From assembly GCA_024305745.1 (NCBI GenBank), contig JAHRBS010000002.1, forward strand, positions 62,001-126,000: 64,000 nucleotides of DNA. Reading direction: 5' to 3'. The notes under the pieces are model-generated. The model was given only the letters and a program-made list of their open reading frames with translations. It ran no database searches and was not told where the DNA came from. This stretch comes from Polyporus tsugae. Taxonomy: Eukaryota > Basidiomycota > Agaricomycetes > Polyporales > Polyporaceae. Within the stretch, counting starts at the first letter, position 1; every line of letters begins with the position of its first letter. Made by a program: the position numbers and the translations under genes. Shown here in pieces: positions 44,794 through 55,014 of this stretch.

Positions 44794-45531
44794 TCATAAT
44801 CCGACCTTCTTCAGAACGACGAGCTTGGAACGGCGCGCGTACGAAAACGCGACTTTTGGAACAGACAGGACGACGTACCCGACCAAGGCAGCCGTCGCGG
44901 CGTGAAGCAAGCCGCTCATGTCGGCGTGCGTGCGGCGCCCGAAAGCGATCGACCCCGAGACGCCAATGAAGGCAGCGTAACGCACGTCCGGCGCGCGTTT
45001 CGCCATGCATCCGACCGCGTCCCACACGCTGTGCCAATGCTCTGGCACGTCACGGTCCTCCTCGGGGTCGGAGTCGCAGCACGCCAGCTGCAGGAGGGAG
45101 CGCAGCGTGAGGACGCCAACGAACATCGCGCCGCCTGCTGCGCCGATCCGCATCGAGCGGGCGGCCGTCATTGTGTAGTCGGGTTCGGCGGGGTACAGAG
45201 CGTGCAGGAGGGCGACGCCCGTGGTGAACTGAAGCGCTTGGATGAGGTAGAAGATGACGAGGTCGAGGATGAGGGAGAGAAGGAAGAACCCAGGCGATAC
45301 GGGGTGGATGGAGAAGAGCCCGAGTACCCAGCTGGCAAGAGAGATGCTTGGGCCGTTCGTGGGGATCGACTCGCATCGGCGCATGAAGGCCTTGCATGGG
45401 ACATCTGATCTAGTTCCGTTTGACGGTGGGTGTGCTGGAAGCGCGGTGCCCTCGTTGACCAGCGAGGGGTAGGTGGTATGCTCTCCACCCGACCGGGACG
45501 GGCTCGAAAGCACAGGTCGGTAGAAATCCAT
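44794..45531 (-). CDS. Predicted four-TM membrane protein, unknown function
   Basis: Single exon, 245 residues, ATG of MDFYRPVLSSPSRSGG. The N-terminal about 65 residues are polar and Ser/Pro-rich. Hydrophobic segments follow: ISLASWVLGLFSIHPV, FFLLSLILDLVIFYLIQAL, GAAGGAMFVGVLTL, and near the C-terminus ALVGYVVLSVPKVAFSYA. The tail is basic (RRSKLVVLKKVGL). It is convergent with paralogue 3. No family recognised, and it is not an obvious member of the array next door. Confidence 0.6.
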   Translation of the reverse strand: MDFYRPVLSSPSRSGGEHTTYPSLVNEGTALPAHPPSNGTRSDVPCKAFMRRCESIPTNGPSISLASWVLGLFSIHPVSPGFFLLSLILDLVIFYLIQALQFTTGVALLHALYPAEPDYTMTAARSMRIGAAGGAMFVGVLTLRSLLQLACCDSDPEEDRDVPEHWHSVWDAVGCMAKRAPDVRYAAFIGVSGSIAFGRRTHADMSGLLHAATAALVGYVVLSVPKVAFSYARRSKLVVLKKVGL

Positions 45532-46100
45532 TAGATCGTGATGATTATGGTCCTGAAGGGGGTATATGTTATCACTGGTTGCTGTATAGTACGTCAGTTA
45601 CAGAGCCTGAGATAAAAATCGGGATGATGACCGACCTATTGAGTCTGGGCACTCTATTGAGGAGATGACATGCATCCGCGGGAGCGTCCTTATATAGAGC
45701 GCAACCATCTCTGTAGTGTCAGACGATAAATTTTGGCATGGGGAGGATGACAAAAAGACTATGTCGAGGCGCACCACTGGTCACGGCCACCCGGATGCAT
45801 GCCACCTGGCATCACGAGCCCACCGCGGTCGTTACGAGTGGGGGCCCGGGCGCAGAATGCCAGTGACAAGACGTCCGGTCAACACAATTGTCTCTATGGT
45901 GGTCAGCTGGTCAAGCTTTCAAGCGCCGCGCAAAGAAGAACCTGTGTTTTCAATAGTGTTGCGTTCGAGGTGACTGTATACGCCGGTTTGAACTTGCAAC
46001 AAGACCGATTAATTAATAATTGTGGCAGAGGGAGGTTCCGAGTTTTCCGGAATGGAAATGCTGATTACGTAATAGTATGATCGACCGCGGCGGCCCGGGC
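45532..46100. other. Intergenic flank, target site of the large DNA transposon
   Basis: 5' region of the minus-strand membrane protein and left flank of the 8.1-kb element. No gene seen. Confidence 0.5.
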
Positions 46101-46107
46101 CTTGAAC
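46101..46107. repeat. 7-bp target-site duplication, left copy (CTTGAAC)
   Basis: Identical to 54211-54217 on the other side of the 8.1-kb element. Flanking bases differ, so exactly 7 bp is duplicated. Confidence 0.88.
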
Positions 46108-46144
46108 CCCAGTGAGAACCCACCCGATTAACCTAGGTTTGGGG
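46108..46144 (+). repeat. Left terminal inverted repeat (37 bp) of the 8.1-kb element
   Basis: Exact inverted match to 54174-54210; similarity drops immediately after the GGGG at its inner end. Confidence 0.93.
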
Positions 46145-46459
46145 CGTTTGAACTCGTTTCACTACGTTAGCTACGAGATGAATCGAAAAACGGGACTCTG
46201 GACGAGATTTCGCGAATGACGCCGTTTGAGTACGATTTGCTTTACGAAATTACTGGTAATACAGGGAATAAACACGATTCGTGCCGTAACAGGTGGTATC
46301 GACTGCGCGTCCAGCCAGTCCTCCTGGTCGTCCATACCGTTCGCCATTCCTCCGCGCCCGCGACATGCTTTTGTGTTCCTGATACCTTGTGATATCAGCA
46401 TTATGCACATGGCGAAGTCACACAGAGACCACATACCTTGAGTACACCATCAGAGCCAT

Positions 46460-47485
46460 CTAGGTGTCCACAGCCTCGGAGTTCGCCTTCTGCGGATGTC
46501 ACAGCCAAGTAAGTCAGTGAATCAAAGGCTCCCCGAAAGCACCCAGACGCACCCTGTTCTCATTATACAGCTTCGTAGCCTTCTGCAGTGACCGTCAGGA
46601 CAGTAACCGAATGAGGTATAGTAGCAGACATACCCGCTTTTCCTTCTCGTCTATGTTTCTGAAGTGTGCCTCGAAAGCTTCGAGCGTGCCGTGGTGCGTT
46701 TTGTGCCACTCGCGCGCGTATGCCCACCTAATGGATGGAAAGTAAGGTTAGTATGGAACCGCGCTTGACGAAGTGACGTACTTGTATCCGATTAGATCCT
46801 CCGGGGGTGGCCAAGTGGGCGTTGTGCGTGCAGCTCGACGCTGTTTGCCTTTGGATGTGGTAGGTTGCTCAGCCGCGGAAAGAGCCTTCGTAGAAGGCGG
46901 GACAGGCATCTCCTGAGGGGTATTTGAAGCAGGCGTCCGGGGAACTGAAACGGCGAGAGCAGGTAGCAGTGCAGAATCAGCGAGTAGGACCAGGGGATCG
47001 GAGGTTGATGGCACAGCTTCCGTGAGCGGGGGGGTGAGCGGTCCAGTAACAAGCGAGAGGTCAGGCTGCGCAGCGCCGAGCGGAGGGGCGGGTTGTGCAG
47101 CAGTGATTGATGACCCAGACTGAACAGTGACGGGCGAGGTGCCAGCGACAAGTGAAGAGTCGGACTGAGTAGAGGGGAAGATGGACTGAGCAAGGGAGAT
47201 CGAAGAGCTGAACTGAGCAGCGACGAGCGAGGTGTCGGGTTGAATAGCCACAAGCGAGGAGCCAGACTGAGTAGCGACGAGCGAGGTGTCGGGTTGACCA
47301 GCGTCGACGAGCAACGTGTTTGGATGAGCAGCAGCAGCGAGCGAGGGGGCCGGCTGAGTAGCGGCGAGCACGCTGGATTGCATGCCAGGCAGCGTCAGGG
47401 CCTCCATGTCTGGCGACATGTTGAGTGGGGCTTCGAATAACAGGTCGCAACTAGTACCAGGAGTTAGGTCAGATTGGGCCCCCAT
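46460..47485 (-). CDS. Transposon ORF3: Ser/Gln-rich repeat protein, unknown function
   Basis: Four exons, 47485-46782, 46727-46634, 46582-46553 and 46489-46460 (285 residues). The ATG of MGAQSDLTPGTSCD is the provisional start. Residues about 30-160 are imperfect repeats of the type SLVATQSGSSLVA and QPDTSLVAAQ. The C-terminal part is conserved-looking: PTWPPPEDLIGYK, WAYAREWHKTHHGTLEAF, HFRNIDEKEKR, KATKLYNENR and KANSEAVDT. The last two exons are only 30 nt each. An upstream ATG frame at 47801-47690 (MSVPTGMVKRPHEDD, then a Lys/Arg-rich nuclear-localisation-like stretch) ends at a GTACGT donor. It may be a first exon, but no frame-keeping acceptor was found. Probably a transposition accessory protein (inference from location). 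Confidence 0.6.
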
Positions 47486-47822
47486 GGAATAGAAAACACA
47501 GACGAATTGTCAGGAATCTACAACACGTAGGCATCAGCTGAATCAGGGTGGGAACTGAGTCGCCATACTGACCAATAATATTTCCTTCTCCTTCTCCTTC
47601 CCTCCGCTGGTTTCGCTGCTTGCCATGGCCATCGAGACTAATATACTCAGCACAATAGGGGAGCAGGAACGTGAACACATAGGACGTACTGGGGAGCTGG
47701 GTGACATATGGCTCTTTGCGTGCACGCTTCTTTGATTTCTTCCCCTGCTGTGTACCGTCGTCCTCATGAGGCCGCTTCACCATGCCCGTTGGCACAGACA
47801 TAGCAGGGAGTACTGCTAGTTT

Positions 47823-49245
47823 TTAATCCAGAGTGTGGATCTCTGTGGCATCCCCGTCGACCGTGTACGGCGCTTGGTCAAGAAGGGTAAGGCTACTTGT
47901 GCGCTTCGCCTTCGCCGTAGAGCTGGGCCGACCGAGCATGTTGTACCATACCTCCCCCATTAGCATGCCTGCCTTCCAGTTGTTGTCGCATAGCTGGAAA
48001 AGGGGGAATACTTTGCGGAATACCCGATAGAAGACCTCTCGAATGACGAAATCAGTATCCTTCCATAACTTGGGCATGTTCGCCCACTCGACGGAGATGA
48101 GAGTGTTAATGAACGTGCGACAAAACTCCCGGGCCCTGGTGAGGTACTGTCCATCTGCGGTGGTGCCGTCAGGCTTCTCGATATACTTCGCGGTATGGTT
48201 GATGTTTTGTGCGATGAACGTCTTGCCTCGCCCTGCGATAGTCTGCCCGACCTTCGATGTACCCTTCTGGTCACCGAGCCAATTGCGGAAATCATGCTCT
48301 TCCCAGAATCGGATCTCACAGTCAATGTCAGCATAAGATCAACAATGCGCTCCATAGAATGAGGGAATGTACCTTCGGAAATTTGGACCTATCTCGAGGA
48401 AGATCGGTCCCAGGCTGCTCGCCAGGTAGAAGTGCCTCCGTTGCTGGCACCAGCTCTTCCATAGTTCGGGTGAGCTCCGCTGTCATCGTTGTCAGCTTGA
48501 TTGATCTTCACTTATGGAGAGACCGACTCACCCGTCTTCTCCGATCGTGGACCAGAGGCCGTTGGTGTCACTTTCGAGACTTGCAGCTGCTCCCTATGGT
48601 CTTGTGATGGACGTGGATTATGTGGTGCATGAGATGCAGACATACCTGAGGTGCCTGATTTCGGCTCCCTGGTTTGCGATGCCTTGACTATATGCGCGTT
48701 GAGATTACGGAAGAAAAAGACAAACTGATCAGACATTACCGAAGACTAATGGTCTCCTGTTCGAGTCTTGTTAGTCGAACAGAGAGCTCTAGCAGTTGCA
48801 TTGGTGGCGAGGGTCCAGAAGTGAAGAGTGTGAACATGCTTGGAGCCATGTCGAACGAGGGATGCTGGGCAAGCGTGAATATGTATGGAAATTGGGTCAT
48901 AATAGATGCACACACCGTCATAGGTTGTAAGAATCCAATGTCTGGATTCTCTATGCCAGAGGAAGACCGATGATGGGCCGGACGCGCATACGGAGCTGGT
49001 TCATACCTGAGGGAACTGCTTGTGTGAGAGGCAAAATTGTGAGCATGGCTTGGGTGTTGGCTTGAATGGTGTAATACGGGGTAGGCGCGAGAGACTGGCT
49101 CATGAGAGGAGGCCAACTGGAATGGAGAGCGAGAACGAGAGCGAGAGGAAGTATTAGAACGAGAGCGAGCCTGAGAGCGAGAGCGAGGACGACGACCAGC
49201 ATATTCAGAGCGATAATAGAAAGGAGAGTGGGATTCATGAGACAT
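47823..49245 (-). CDS. Transposon ORF2: coiled-coil accessory protein, unknown function
   Basis: Five exons, 49245-48740, 48687-48646, 48593-48532, 48479-48373 and 48314-47823 (402 residues, phases consistent). ATG of MSHESHSPFYYRSEY opens an Arg/Ser-rich region resembling an RS tract. It is followed by a polar region and a coiled coil spanning exons 1-3 (LSVRLTRLEQETISLRQGI, then ANQGAEIRHLREQLQ). The C-terminal 160 residues form a folded-looking domain: IRFWEEHDFRNWLGDQKG, YLTRAREFCRTFINTL, ANMPKLWKDTDFVIREVFYR and PLFQLCDNNWKAGMLM. I recall comparable proteins next to Plavaka-type transposases but know no function. No nuclease or helicase motif was seen. Confidence 0.68.
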
Positions 49246-49443
49246 GGTGAGGCATACAGCAGAGGTGGATGCTACATGAGCCGAAGGTCAGATGAGGGAG
49301 GGGAGGGGAGAGGCCCGAGAGGGAGAAGGAGGAGAGGCGCTGCATCGTCTGTCGCGGTTCTAAAAAAGGGAATCTCAGATTGGCGGGATCGACTGGCCTC
49401 TCACAGGATCATCGCCTTTGTCTTCCTCCCACTGCTCGCGGCT

Positions 49444-50558
49444 ATGGATCGGGTACTCTTACTACGGAATTCACCTTGCAATGGCAGCTCGTCGGCCTCT
49501 CCAGATATTCCGGCTCCTGCACACAATTTTCTCAGGATGGTGGCCTCTCTCGATTCCCAGAGCGACAATGTCAGCTCAGAGACTCAGTGAGTACATCTGC
49601 ATTCTGGAATATTGGATATACCGATGATGTGCATGTCAGGGACTTCGTCAATGACGATAATCCACGCTACTTCCTGGAGGCTTTCGAACTCATCTCACCA
49701 TCTTCTCTGTCCTCAGCATCTTCGACCATCACGGAGACCCGCATCCAACGTCTCCTCCGTCTTTCGCTCATTTCTGCTCGCGCGGCCTACCACCTCAGTT
49801 CAAGCTTGAAGGGTGCGTGTTGTGATGTAGATGAGCTATATGAAGAAGTCATGGATGCATTCGCGGATATGTTGGAGTCGGAGGCGAGTGTTGGAGTCAG
49901 AGATCCACCGGACATTGTGCAGTGAGTGTGAGCTTCTCCCCCTCAACATACAGCTAAAATTGTGGGCACAAGAGCTTATGCTTTGTTTCCCGGCGACCCC
50001 AATGTTCCACCACCCGAGGCCCCATCGCTCGCATCCACTTCTCGTACTTCTCCGCAGCTCGTGTCCTCCTCTCGTACTTCGCTGCCTCTCCCGTCTGCCT
50101 CGCTGGCTTCGCCGCCGCTCGCGTCCACCTCTCGTGCTTTGCTGCCACTCGCGTCCACCTCTCGTACTTCGCCACCGATCACGTCCGCCTCTCCTGTTCG
50201 GCCGCAGCTCGCATCCACCTCTCCATGCAAGTCTTACTCAGATTCTGGTCTGATGGCTCGTCCAGTGCCAAGAGTATCCTCTCGGGCTTCTCGTGACCAG
50301 TCTCGGCCAAAGACTTCTGCCTCTAGGAGGAAGAAGTATGCTCCTCAAGGGCCTCTTCCAGTCTTCCGGACACCGGGCTGGTCGGCCAGAAGTTCGTCTA
50401 CACCTCAGATGCATTCTCATCAAGTGACAGCTATATCCCCTCAGCCCGGTAGCAGCAGCAAGACAAGTGCCTCGCTCACAGCCTCCTCTCACACTCACTT
50501 GCCTTGGAGTGACTTCGCGACTGTCTCGTCTGGCTTCCGTGTGCGAAAGAGTGTATGA
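49444..50558 (+). CDS. Transposon ORF4: Ser/Pro-rich protein on the opposite strand
   Basis: Three exons, 49444-49586, 49640-49921 and 49973-50558 (336 residues). ATG of MDRVLLLRNSPCNGSS. The middle exon has helical-looking sequence (NDDNPRYFLEAFELISP, ETRIQRLLRLSLISARAAYH, DELYEEVMDAFADMLE). The third is Ser/Thr/Pro-rich with seven imperfect 10-residue repeats of the SLASTSRTSP type, then a basic tail. It is convergent with the transposase, the two stops being 26 bp apart. Function unknown; it may be element-encoded or captured. Confidence 0.6.
50024..50225 (+). repeat. Tandem 30-bp repeat within ORF4
   Basis: About seven diverged units of the type CTCGCGTCCACCTCTCGTAC plus TTCGCC; each encodes about ten Ser/Thr/Pro-rich residues. 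Copy-number variation between element copies is likely. Confidence 0.75.
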
Positions 50559-50584
50559 TGTGTAGTTACAAGAATTGTACATGT

Positions 50585-53500
50585 TTACTCATCCTCATCG
50601 TTCTCATCCATCTCATCCTGTACCACCTCCCTCCGGCCAATCCAAGTCATGTCAAACCCGAGCTTTTCGACCACAAAGAAGCGGTTGGAGTATAAGACAT
50701 CTGCATTTGGGGCTTCCCGCTCCTCGCGCCGAGGAGGAAGTGGGACCATCCCTACCACAGAGAGGATATCTTTTATATTGATGACCTCGCGCGATGCGTC
50801 CCCTTGATATTGGCATGCAAGCAGGGCATTGTGACTCTCTTTCAGGATGGCGGCGTCCGGCGGCATGAAATGCGAGACCATCGCGACCGCGAACCTCGCT
50901 TCTGTCCCATCTTCATGTGTCGCCTCTAATGTGAAGAAATATTGGACCTCTGCGAAATGATCTCCTTTCAGCTAACAATTTGTAAGTCAGTCTGGGCTGG
51001 CAAGATATTAACATAGTTCTCTACCTTAACCATACGCGAACGGTGTACTGGCCGCCCACGCTTCTCCCCGGCACACTCCTTCCAGGCAGTGCGCGCAATC
51101 TGACCATTCGGCAGGAGCACCCTCGCCCACTTCCACATGCCAGGTATCCAGCTCTCCGGAATGGTGATGCGATGAGCTCGAAGGTATGCAAGAACAGCAT
51201 TGCGCTCAAGCTCGACCACCTTTCGTGCTGTCCTGTCCCTTGGCCAAAGAAGGACGTAGTTGTCGCCAAGGGGGCGCGCACCTGCCGGTAATTGCTCTGC
51301 TGTCGCGAGTTCCGGGTATATCGCGATGAGCGCATTGAGCTGTGCACGCCGCACTGCACGTTGGGAAAGGTTGGCATAGGGCTGTGAGTGCAAAGAGATC
51401 TCCCTCATGAGATTGCCAATCGCGTTCTCCAGAGCCCACTGAGAGTGCAGCCAACCAGGTCCGATCCGTCCAGTCTCGGGAATCAGATGTGTGAGTCCAT
51501 GCAGGCTTTGTCGACAGAAATGAAGGCGGTCGACTCGGCGTTGGTAGTAGTCCTCCTCAAACTCTTCCACGTATTCCACAAGCAACTTGTGAGCGATCGG
51601 CCTCAGTCTCACGGGGGTCTCGACGAGTAGCACAACCCGAACCCCAGACACAAGCTTGCAGAAGTGCGAGTGATACCTTGGATGCTGTACAGACCAGAGA
51701 AACCCAGGGAGAAGACCGTAGACGTAGTACAAGAACTCCCATGCCTTGTAACCGCTCGAGATCTTTGCTGCCGGATTGCGTGGTGGCCGATCGAATGAGC
51801 CAGGGAGGTAAAGCGACGCTTGTCCGACTAATTTGCCATGTTCCTCCCAAGTGTCGTCGTTTGCCAGGCATGCCCAGTCCCAGGTATCCACGCTGTCCGT
51901 ATCAGAGCACCGGAAGTTGCCCCGCAGCAGTCCGATCACAAGCTCAGTCATATTCAGAGACAGAAGGTGCATGATATCGGGAGGAAAGCTCGCTGGGAAG
52001 CCGAAGTTACGTGGAAGACCCATGAATATCGACGGTTTTGCGATGCCCGTCTTGAGTCGGTTACGAGTATACTGTCTCTCGTTTGTCGACTCTAGAACGA
52101 GGCGTAGGCCGAGGTCGTACCGCTTTGCATTCGAGAGCTTGTCGGGAGGACGACCGGGGATGGCGTAGTCATCGTGCATGCTGTGGGTGAGATTGTAGGT
52201 AGGGTCTGCGGGCTTTAGCATCGCCGGATAGTAATGGCCGCCTCGTCCAGGTTTCCGCCGCCCACGGATCAGACAGAACAGACGGCAACCCTGAGCACCC
52301 GTATGGCCGACTAGTCCATTGATATAGGCCATTGCAGGCGTATCCACAGTTGCGAAGATGATGATGGGATACGACGTGACCTCCTCCTCACGATGGGCAT
52401 CCCAGAGCTTCAGTCCCTCCCGCTGGAGCGCGGCGACATGGTAGAGCCCAGGAAACAAGAAAGAGTCCAGATTCTTCGGCTTCTCAGGGCCAGGAATGAT
52501 AGCACCAGGGAGAACGTAGCGCTTCTTGTATCACTGATCCGGAGCGAGGTCGAACAGAATCCAGATGTAGATCCAACAGTCGGATTGCTTAGACTCGTAG
52601 AGCTGAGCGCCGTCGACAGAGAACATCAGGACTAAGTCATCCTCGTTGATTAAGCCATCTTGAACTGCTTGCAAGTAGTCTGCTCCGAAGTAGGCGTCCT
52701 CGAGCTTGTCGATCTTCTTGCGAGCACGGGGATCAAGGGTCTCAAGCAACCGCTCCGTGGTCTTCCGTCGATGGTCCATCAGTTCCGCGCAGTGACGAGA
52801 TTGATAGAGAGCTTGCGCTTGCGGCCCAAGGGGAAGAGTCTGGAACGTCCGGCGTGCTACCATCTTCCGACCATGTTGCTCGTAGCGCGCAGCTCCGCAA
52901 GTTGTCACAGGGCAGTGGGTGAGCTTTTTGTACGGCCCGGTATACGCCACACAGCTATTCGGGCACATGTCGGTGTTGATGGGGACTACACCGCTGAGTC
53001 CCTGGACAATCTTTTGCATCACTTCATAGGATGGGAGATCCACATCCGGGTCGTATTCCATGACTGCTGCGCGGTTCTTGCGGTATGCCTCCTCGGAATG
53101 GCCATTTGCGATGTACTGACGGAGAGCGAGTCGAAGTGAACGATTTTGTGAGAGATCAGGAGCCTCTCTCGGAGGGTTGCGAAGGCGGTATAGGACCTCT
53201 CGGTTTTTGATAGATGCGTCGAGTGTTGCGTCGTGCAGCCCTTCTCGGAATTGGATAGCGTCCTTGAGATCACTGAGGTGGATGACGACGGGCGCACCGG
53301 TCTCTTCATGTGCCCCGCTCTCCGGGCCTTGCGGATCCTCGAACGGGGACTGATGGCGCTCTGGTAGGTCCTCAAACGGAGACTGATGGCGCTCTGGTGG
53401 GTCCTGGAAAGGGAGCTCTGAGCCCCCGGGCGGTGGAGGGGTGCCGAAGGGGGGTTCCCCAGGTGGTGGCAGGTTATCTTCGAAGGGGGGCGGATCCGGA

Positions 53501-53863
53501 CTCTCGCGCACAGCCTGGATCGGCGAGCTCGTTGGAACCTAGTATGGTGTATCAGTCACTAACCGACTCGGAATGAACATGATGACTGGATCGCGTATGG
53601 TTTCCTTGGCATACCTGTGGACTTTGGCTCTCAATGCGCCTTCGTTTTGCTGCATGCCCTGACTGTGATTCGGACGCATTGCCATGTCTGTGTGAGGAGT
53701 TGTCCGCGTTGCCTCGGATGGCTTCTGTGAGGGCTTGCTGGAGCGTGGCCATACTCTGCTTCCGGTGCTTGTAGTAACGTGTTTTGGAAATCTCCCTTTC
53801 GACACCGTGGCAGAACCTTTGACAGGCGCATCTGTATGTTTTTTCCTCGCGGCTTTGCAACAT
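50585..53863 (-). pseudogene. Tnp_2/Plavaka-like transposase with one internal stop
   Basis: DDE-type DNA transposase. Exons 53863-53615, 53538-51025 and 50971-50585 total 1,050 codons and stay in frame except for TGA at 52531-52533 (codon about 419). The N-terminus has a Cys/His cluster (YRCACQRFCHGVEREIS). Next come PxPFED repeats, then SLRLALRQYIANG, YDPDVDLPSYEVMQKI, DMCPNSCVAYTGPYK and HCPVTTCGAARYE. Candidate catalytic acidic residues are D in LMFSVDGAQLYESK (about 392), D in SFPPDIMHLLSLNM (about 603) and E in SQWALENAIGNLM (about 785). Other family motifs are YINGLVGHTGAQGCRLFC, KISSGYKAWEFLYYVYGLLP and HSHFCKLV. The C-terminal exon has YQGDASREVINIKDILSVV. Sequence right after the stop is conserved (YVLPGAIIPGP). 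With a single lesion this is either a young pseudogene or a base error. Confidence 0.85.
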
Positions 53864-54173
53864 AGTACAGCGAAGAGTGGCCGGGGTAGGGTGGGTTTGA
53901 GCGCGTCGGAGCGGCAGCCAGCAACCGGCGGAAGGCAAGCGACCGGCAGAAGGCAGCAAGCGACGTGGCAGACATTTAAACTAAGGACACGGTAAGTGTC
54001 CCGAGCACTGTGTTGCAGAAAGCTAGCTAAGTACAGGCCTACGTCATGTAGTCAGAGCACTCGACATCGAGGCAAGAGTCACTAAAGTCACCATCCAAAA
54101 ATAGACGCCTGGCAGTCCCGACCCGCCATAACGAGATCAAACGATTGGTAACAGTTTTAATCGCGGACTAACA

Positions 54174-54210
54174 CCCCAAACCTAGGTTAATCGGGTGGGT
54201 TCTCACTGGG
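54174..54210 (-). repeat. Right terminal inverted repeat (37 bp) of the 8.1-kb element
   Basis: Perfect inverted partner of 46108-46144, ending GGTTCTCACTGGG and directly followed by the second copy of CTTGAAC. Confidence 0.93.
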
Positions 54211-54217
54211 CTTGAAC
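54211..54217. repeat. 7-bp target-site duplication, right copy (CTTGAAC)
   Basis: Right copy, matching 46101-46107. Confidence 0.88.
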
Positions 54218-54545
54218 GTTTTGAACATGCGGCCGGTCAAGTTTGCATTTCACCTACTTACCACCTCAGCATCTTCGTGGTGCGAGTTCTTCCTCCTGGT
54301 AAGTAAGGGTAGGTACTACTTCCTCAGGCTAGTCATGCTGATTGTGATACTCGCTAGGTCGGCAAGTTTGCCCGCGGTGCGGAAGGGTGCGGGATACTTA
54401 GTCGCAGTTCCGGTCCTGATTGCAGCAAGTTGGGGCCGCCGCATCACATCGAGCTCAAAAGTACGGGTGTATACCTGTTTTTGTTGATAGGTAAGTTCGT
54501 GTGTTTTTCGTCTCGGATCAGATGAGTTTCAGATTGGCTATCATG
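54218..54545. other. Host spacer between two transposons
   Basis: About 330 bp of probable pre-insertion DNA between the DNA transposon and the LTR element. No gene recognised. Confidence 0.5.
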
Positions 54546-54550
54546 ACGCA

Positions 54551-54914
54551 TGTAAGGGACCAGCGCTTCCCCCTTCCGCATACGGCCTCATTTCCCTTTT
54601 CGGATACTTGTTATACGTACACTCACTTACTTACGATCGCACGTTCCTTTATCTCCTTATCTCTCATGTGTTTCTTTCGTTCACCCTTGTCTCTTGGTTA
54701 CTGACACCCTCGGACTTCTTGGCAGTCCCTCGATACTCGTACCGCTATATACACTGGATGTATCCACCCTAGCAGGCTAGCTTTTGAGATACGACGACTC
54801 TTGCCTACTCACTTGTCTCGTCTCGACTCTCTCGTGTCATTCGACGACTTCGACTCAGCCTTCGCTTGCGCTCAAAGCCACCAGCTCGCCTATCGAAGAC
54901 GCCGATAGCTCACA
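54551..54914 (+). repeat. Left LTR (364 bp)
   Basis: Starts TGTAAGGGACCAGC and ends GATAGCTCACA. It differs from the right LTR at two sites, near 54565 (G versus A) and 54609 (T versus C). Confidence 0.96.
54746..54752 (+). promoter_or_regulatory. Probable LTR TATA box
   Basis: TATATAC in the left LTR, about 160 bp before its 3' end; also present in the right LTR at 63794-63800. The position suits a Pol II start within the LTR. Inferred from sequence only. Confidence 0.45.
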
Positions 54915-55014
54915 TTTTTGAGTAGTTTCCCTTCTCGTATCATCGTGCTAACTCGCCCGGCTTGATCACCCGGACGTTGTAGGCCTGCATGCAAATTTTT
55001 TCCTTTTTGCAACT

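Larger units (their letters stand above)
46108..54210. mobile_element. 8,103-bp DNA transposon with Plavaka/Tnp_2-like transposase and three further genes
   Basis: Bounded by 37-bp perfect terminal inverted repeats that begin CCCAGTGAGAACCCACC and contain the palindrome AACCTAGGTT, flanked by the 7-bp direct repeat CTTGAAC. Gene order is ORF3 (minus), ORF2 (minus), ORF4 (plus), transposase (minus). About 350 bp at each end is non-coding. The transposase is of the Tnp_2-like type common in agaricomycete Plavaka elements (family recognition from memory). Perfect repeats and an intact duplication suggest a recent insertion, yet the transposase has one internal stop. Confidence 0.9.

Noticed and set aside
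49102..49440. Upstream extension of ORF4 with Arg-rich sequence
   Set aside because: It is antisense to the RS-like exon of ORF2 and becomes protein-like only after the ATG at 49444.
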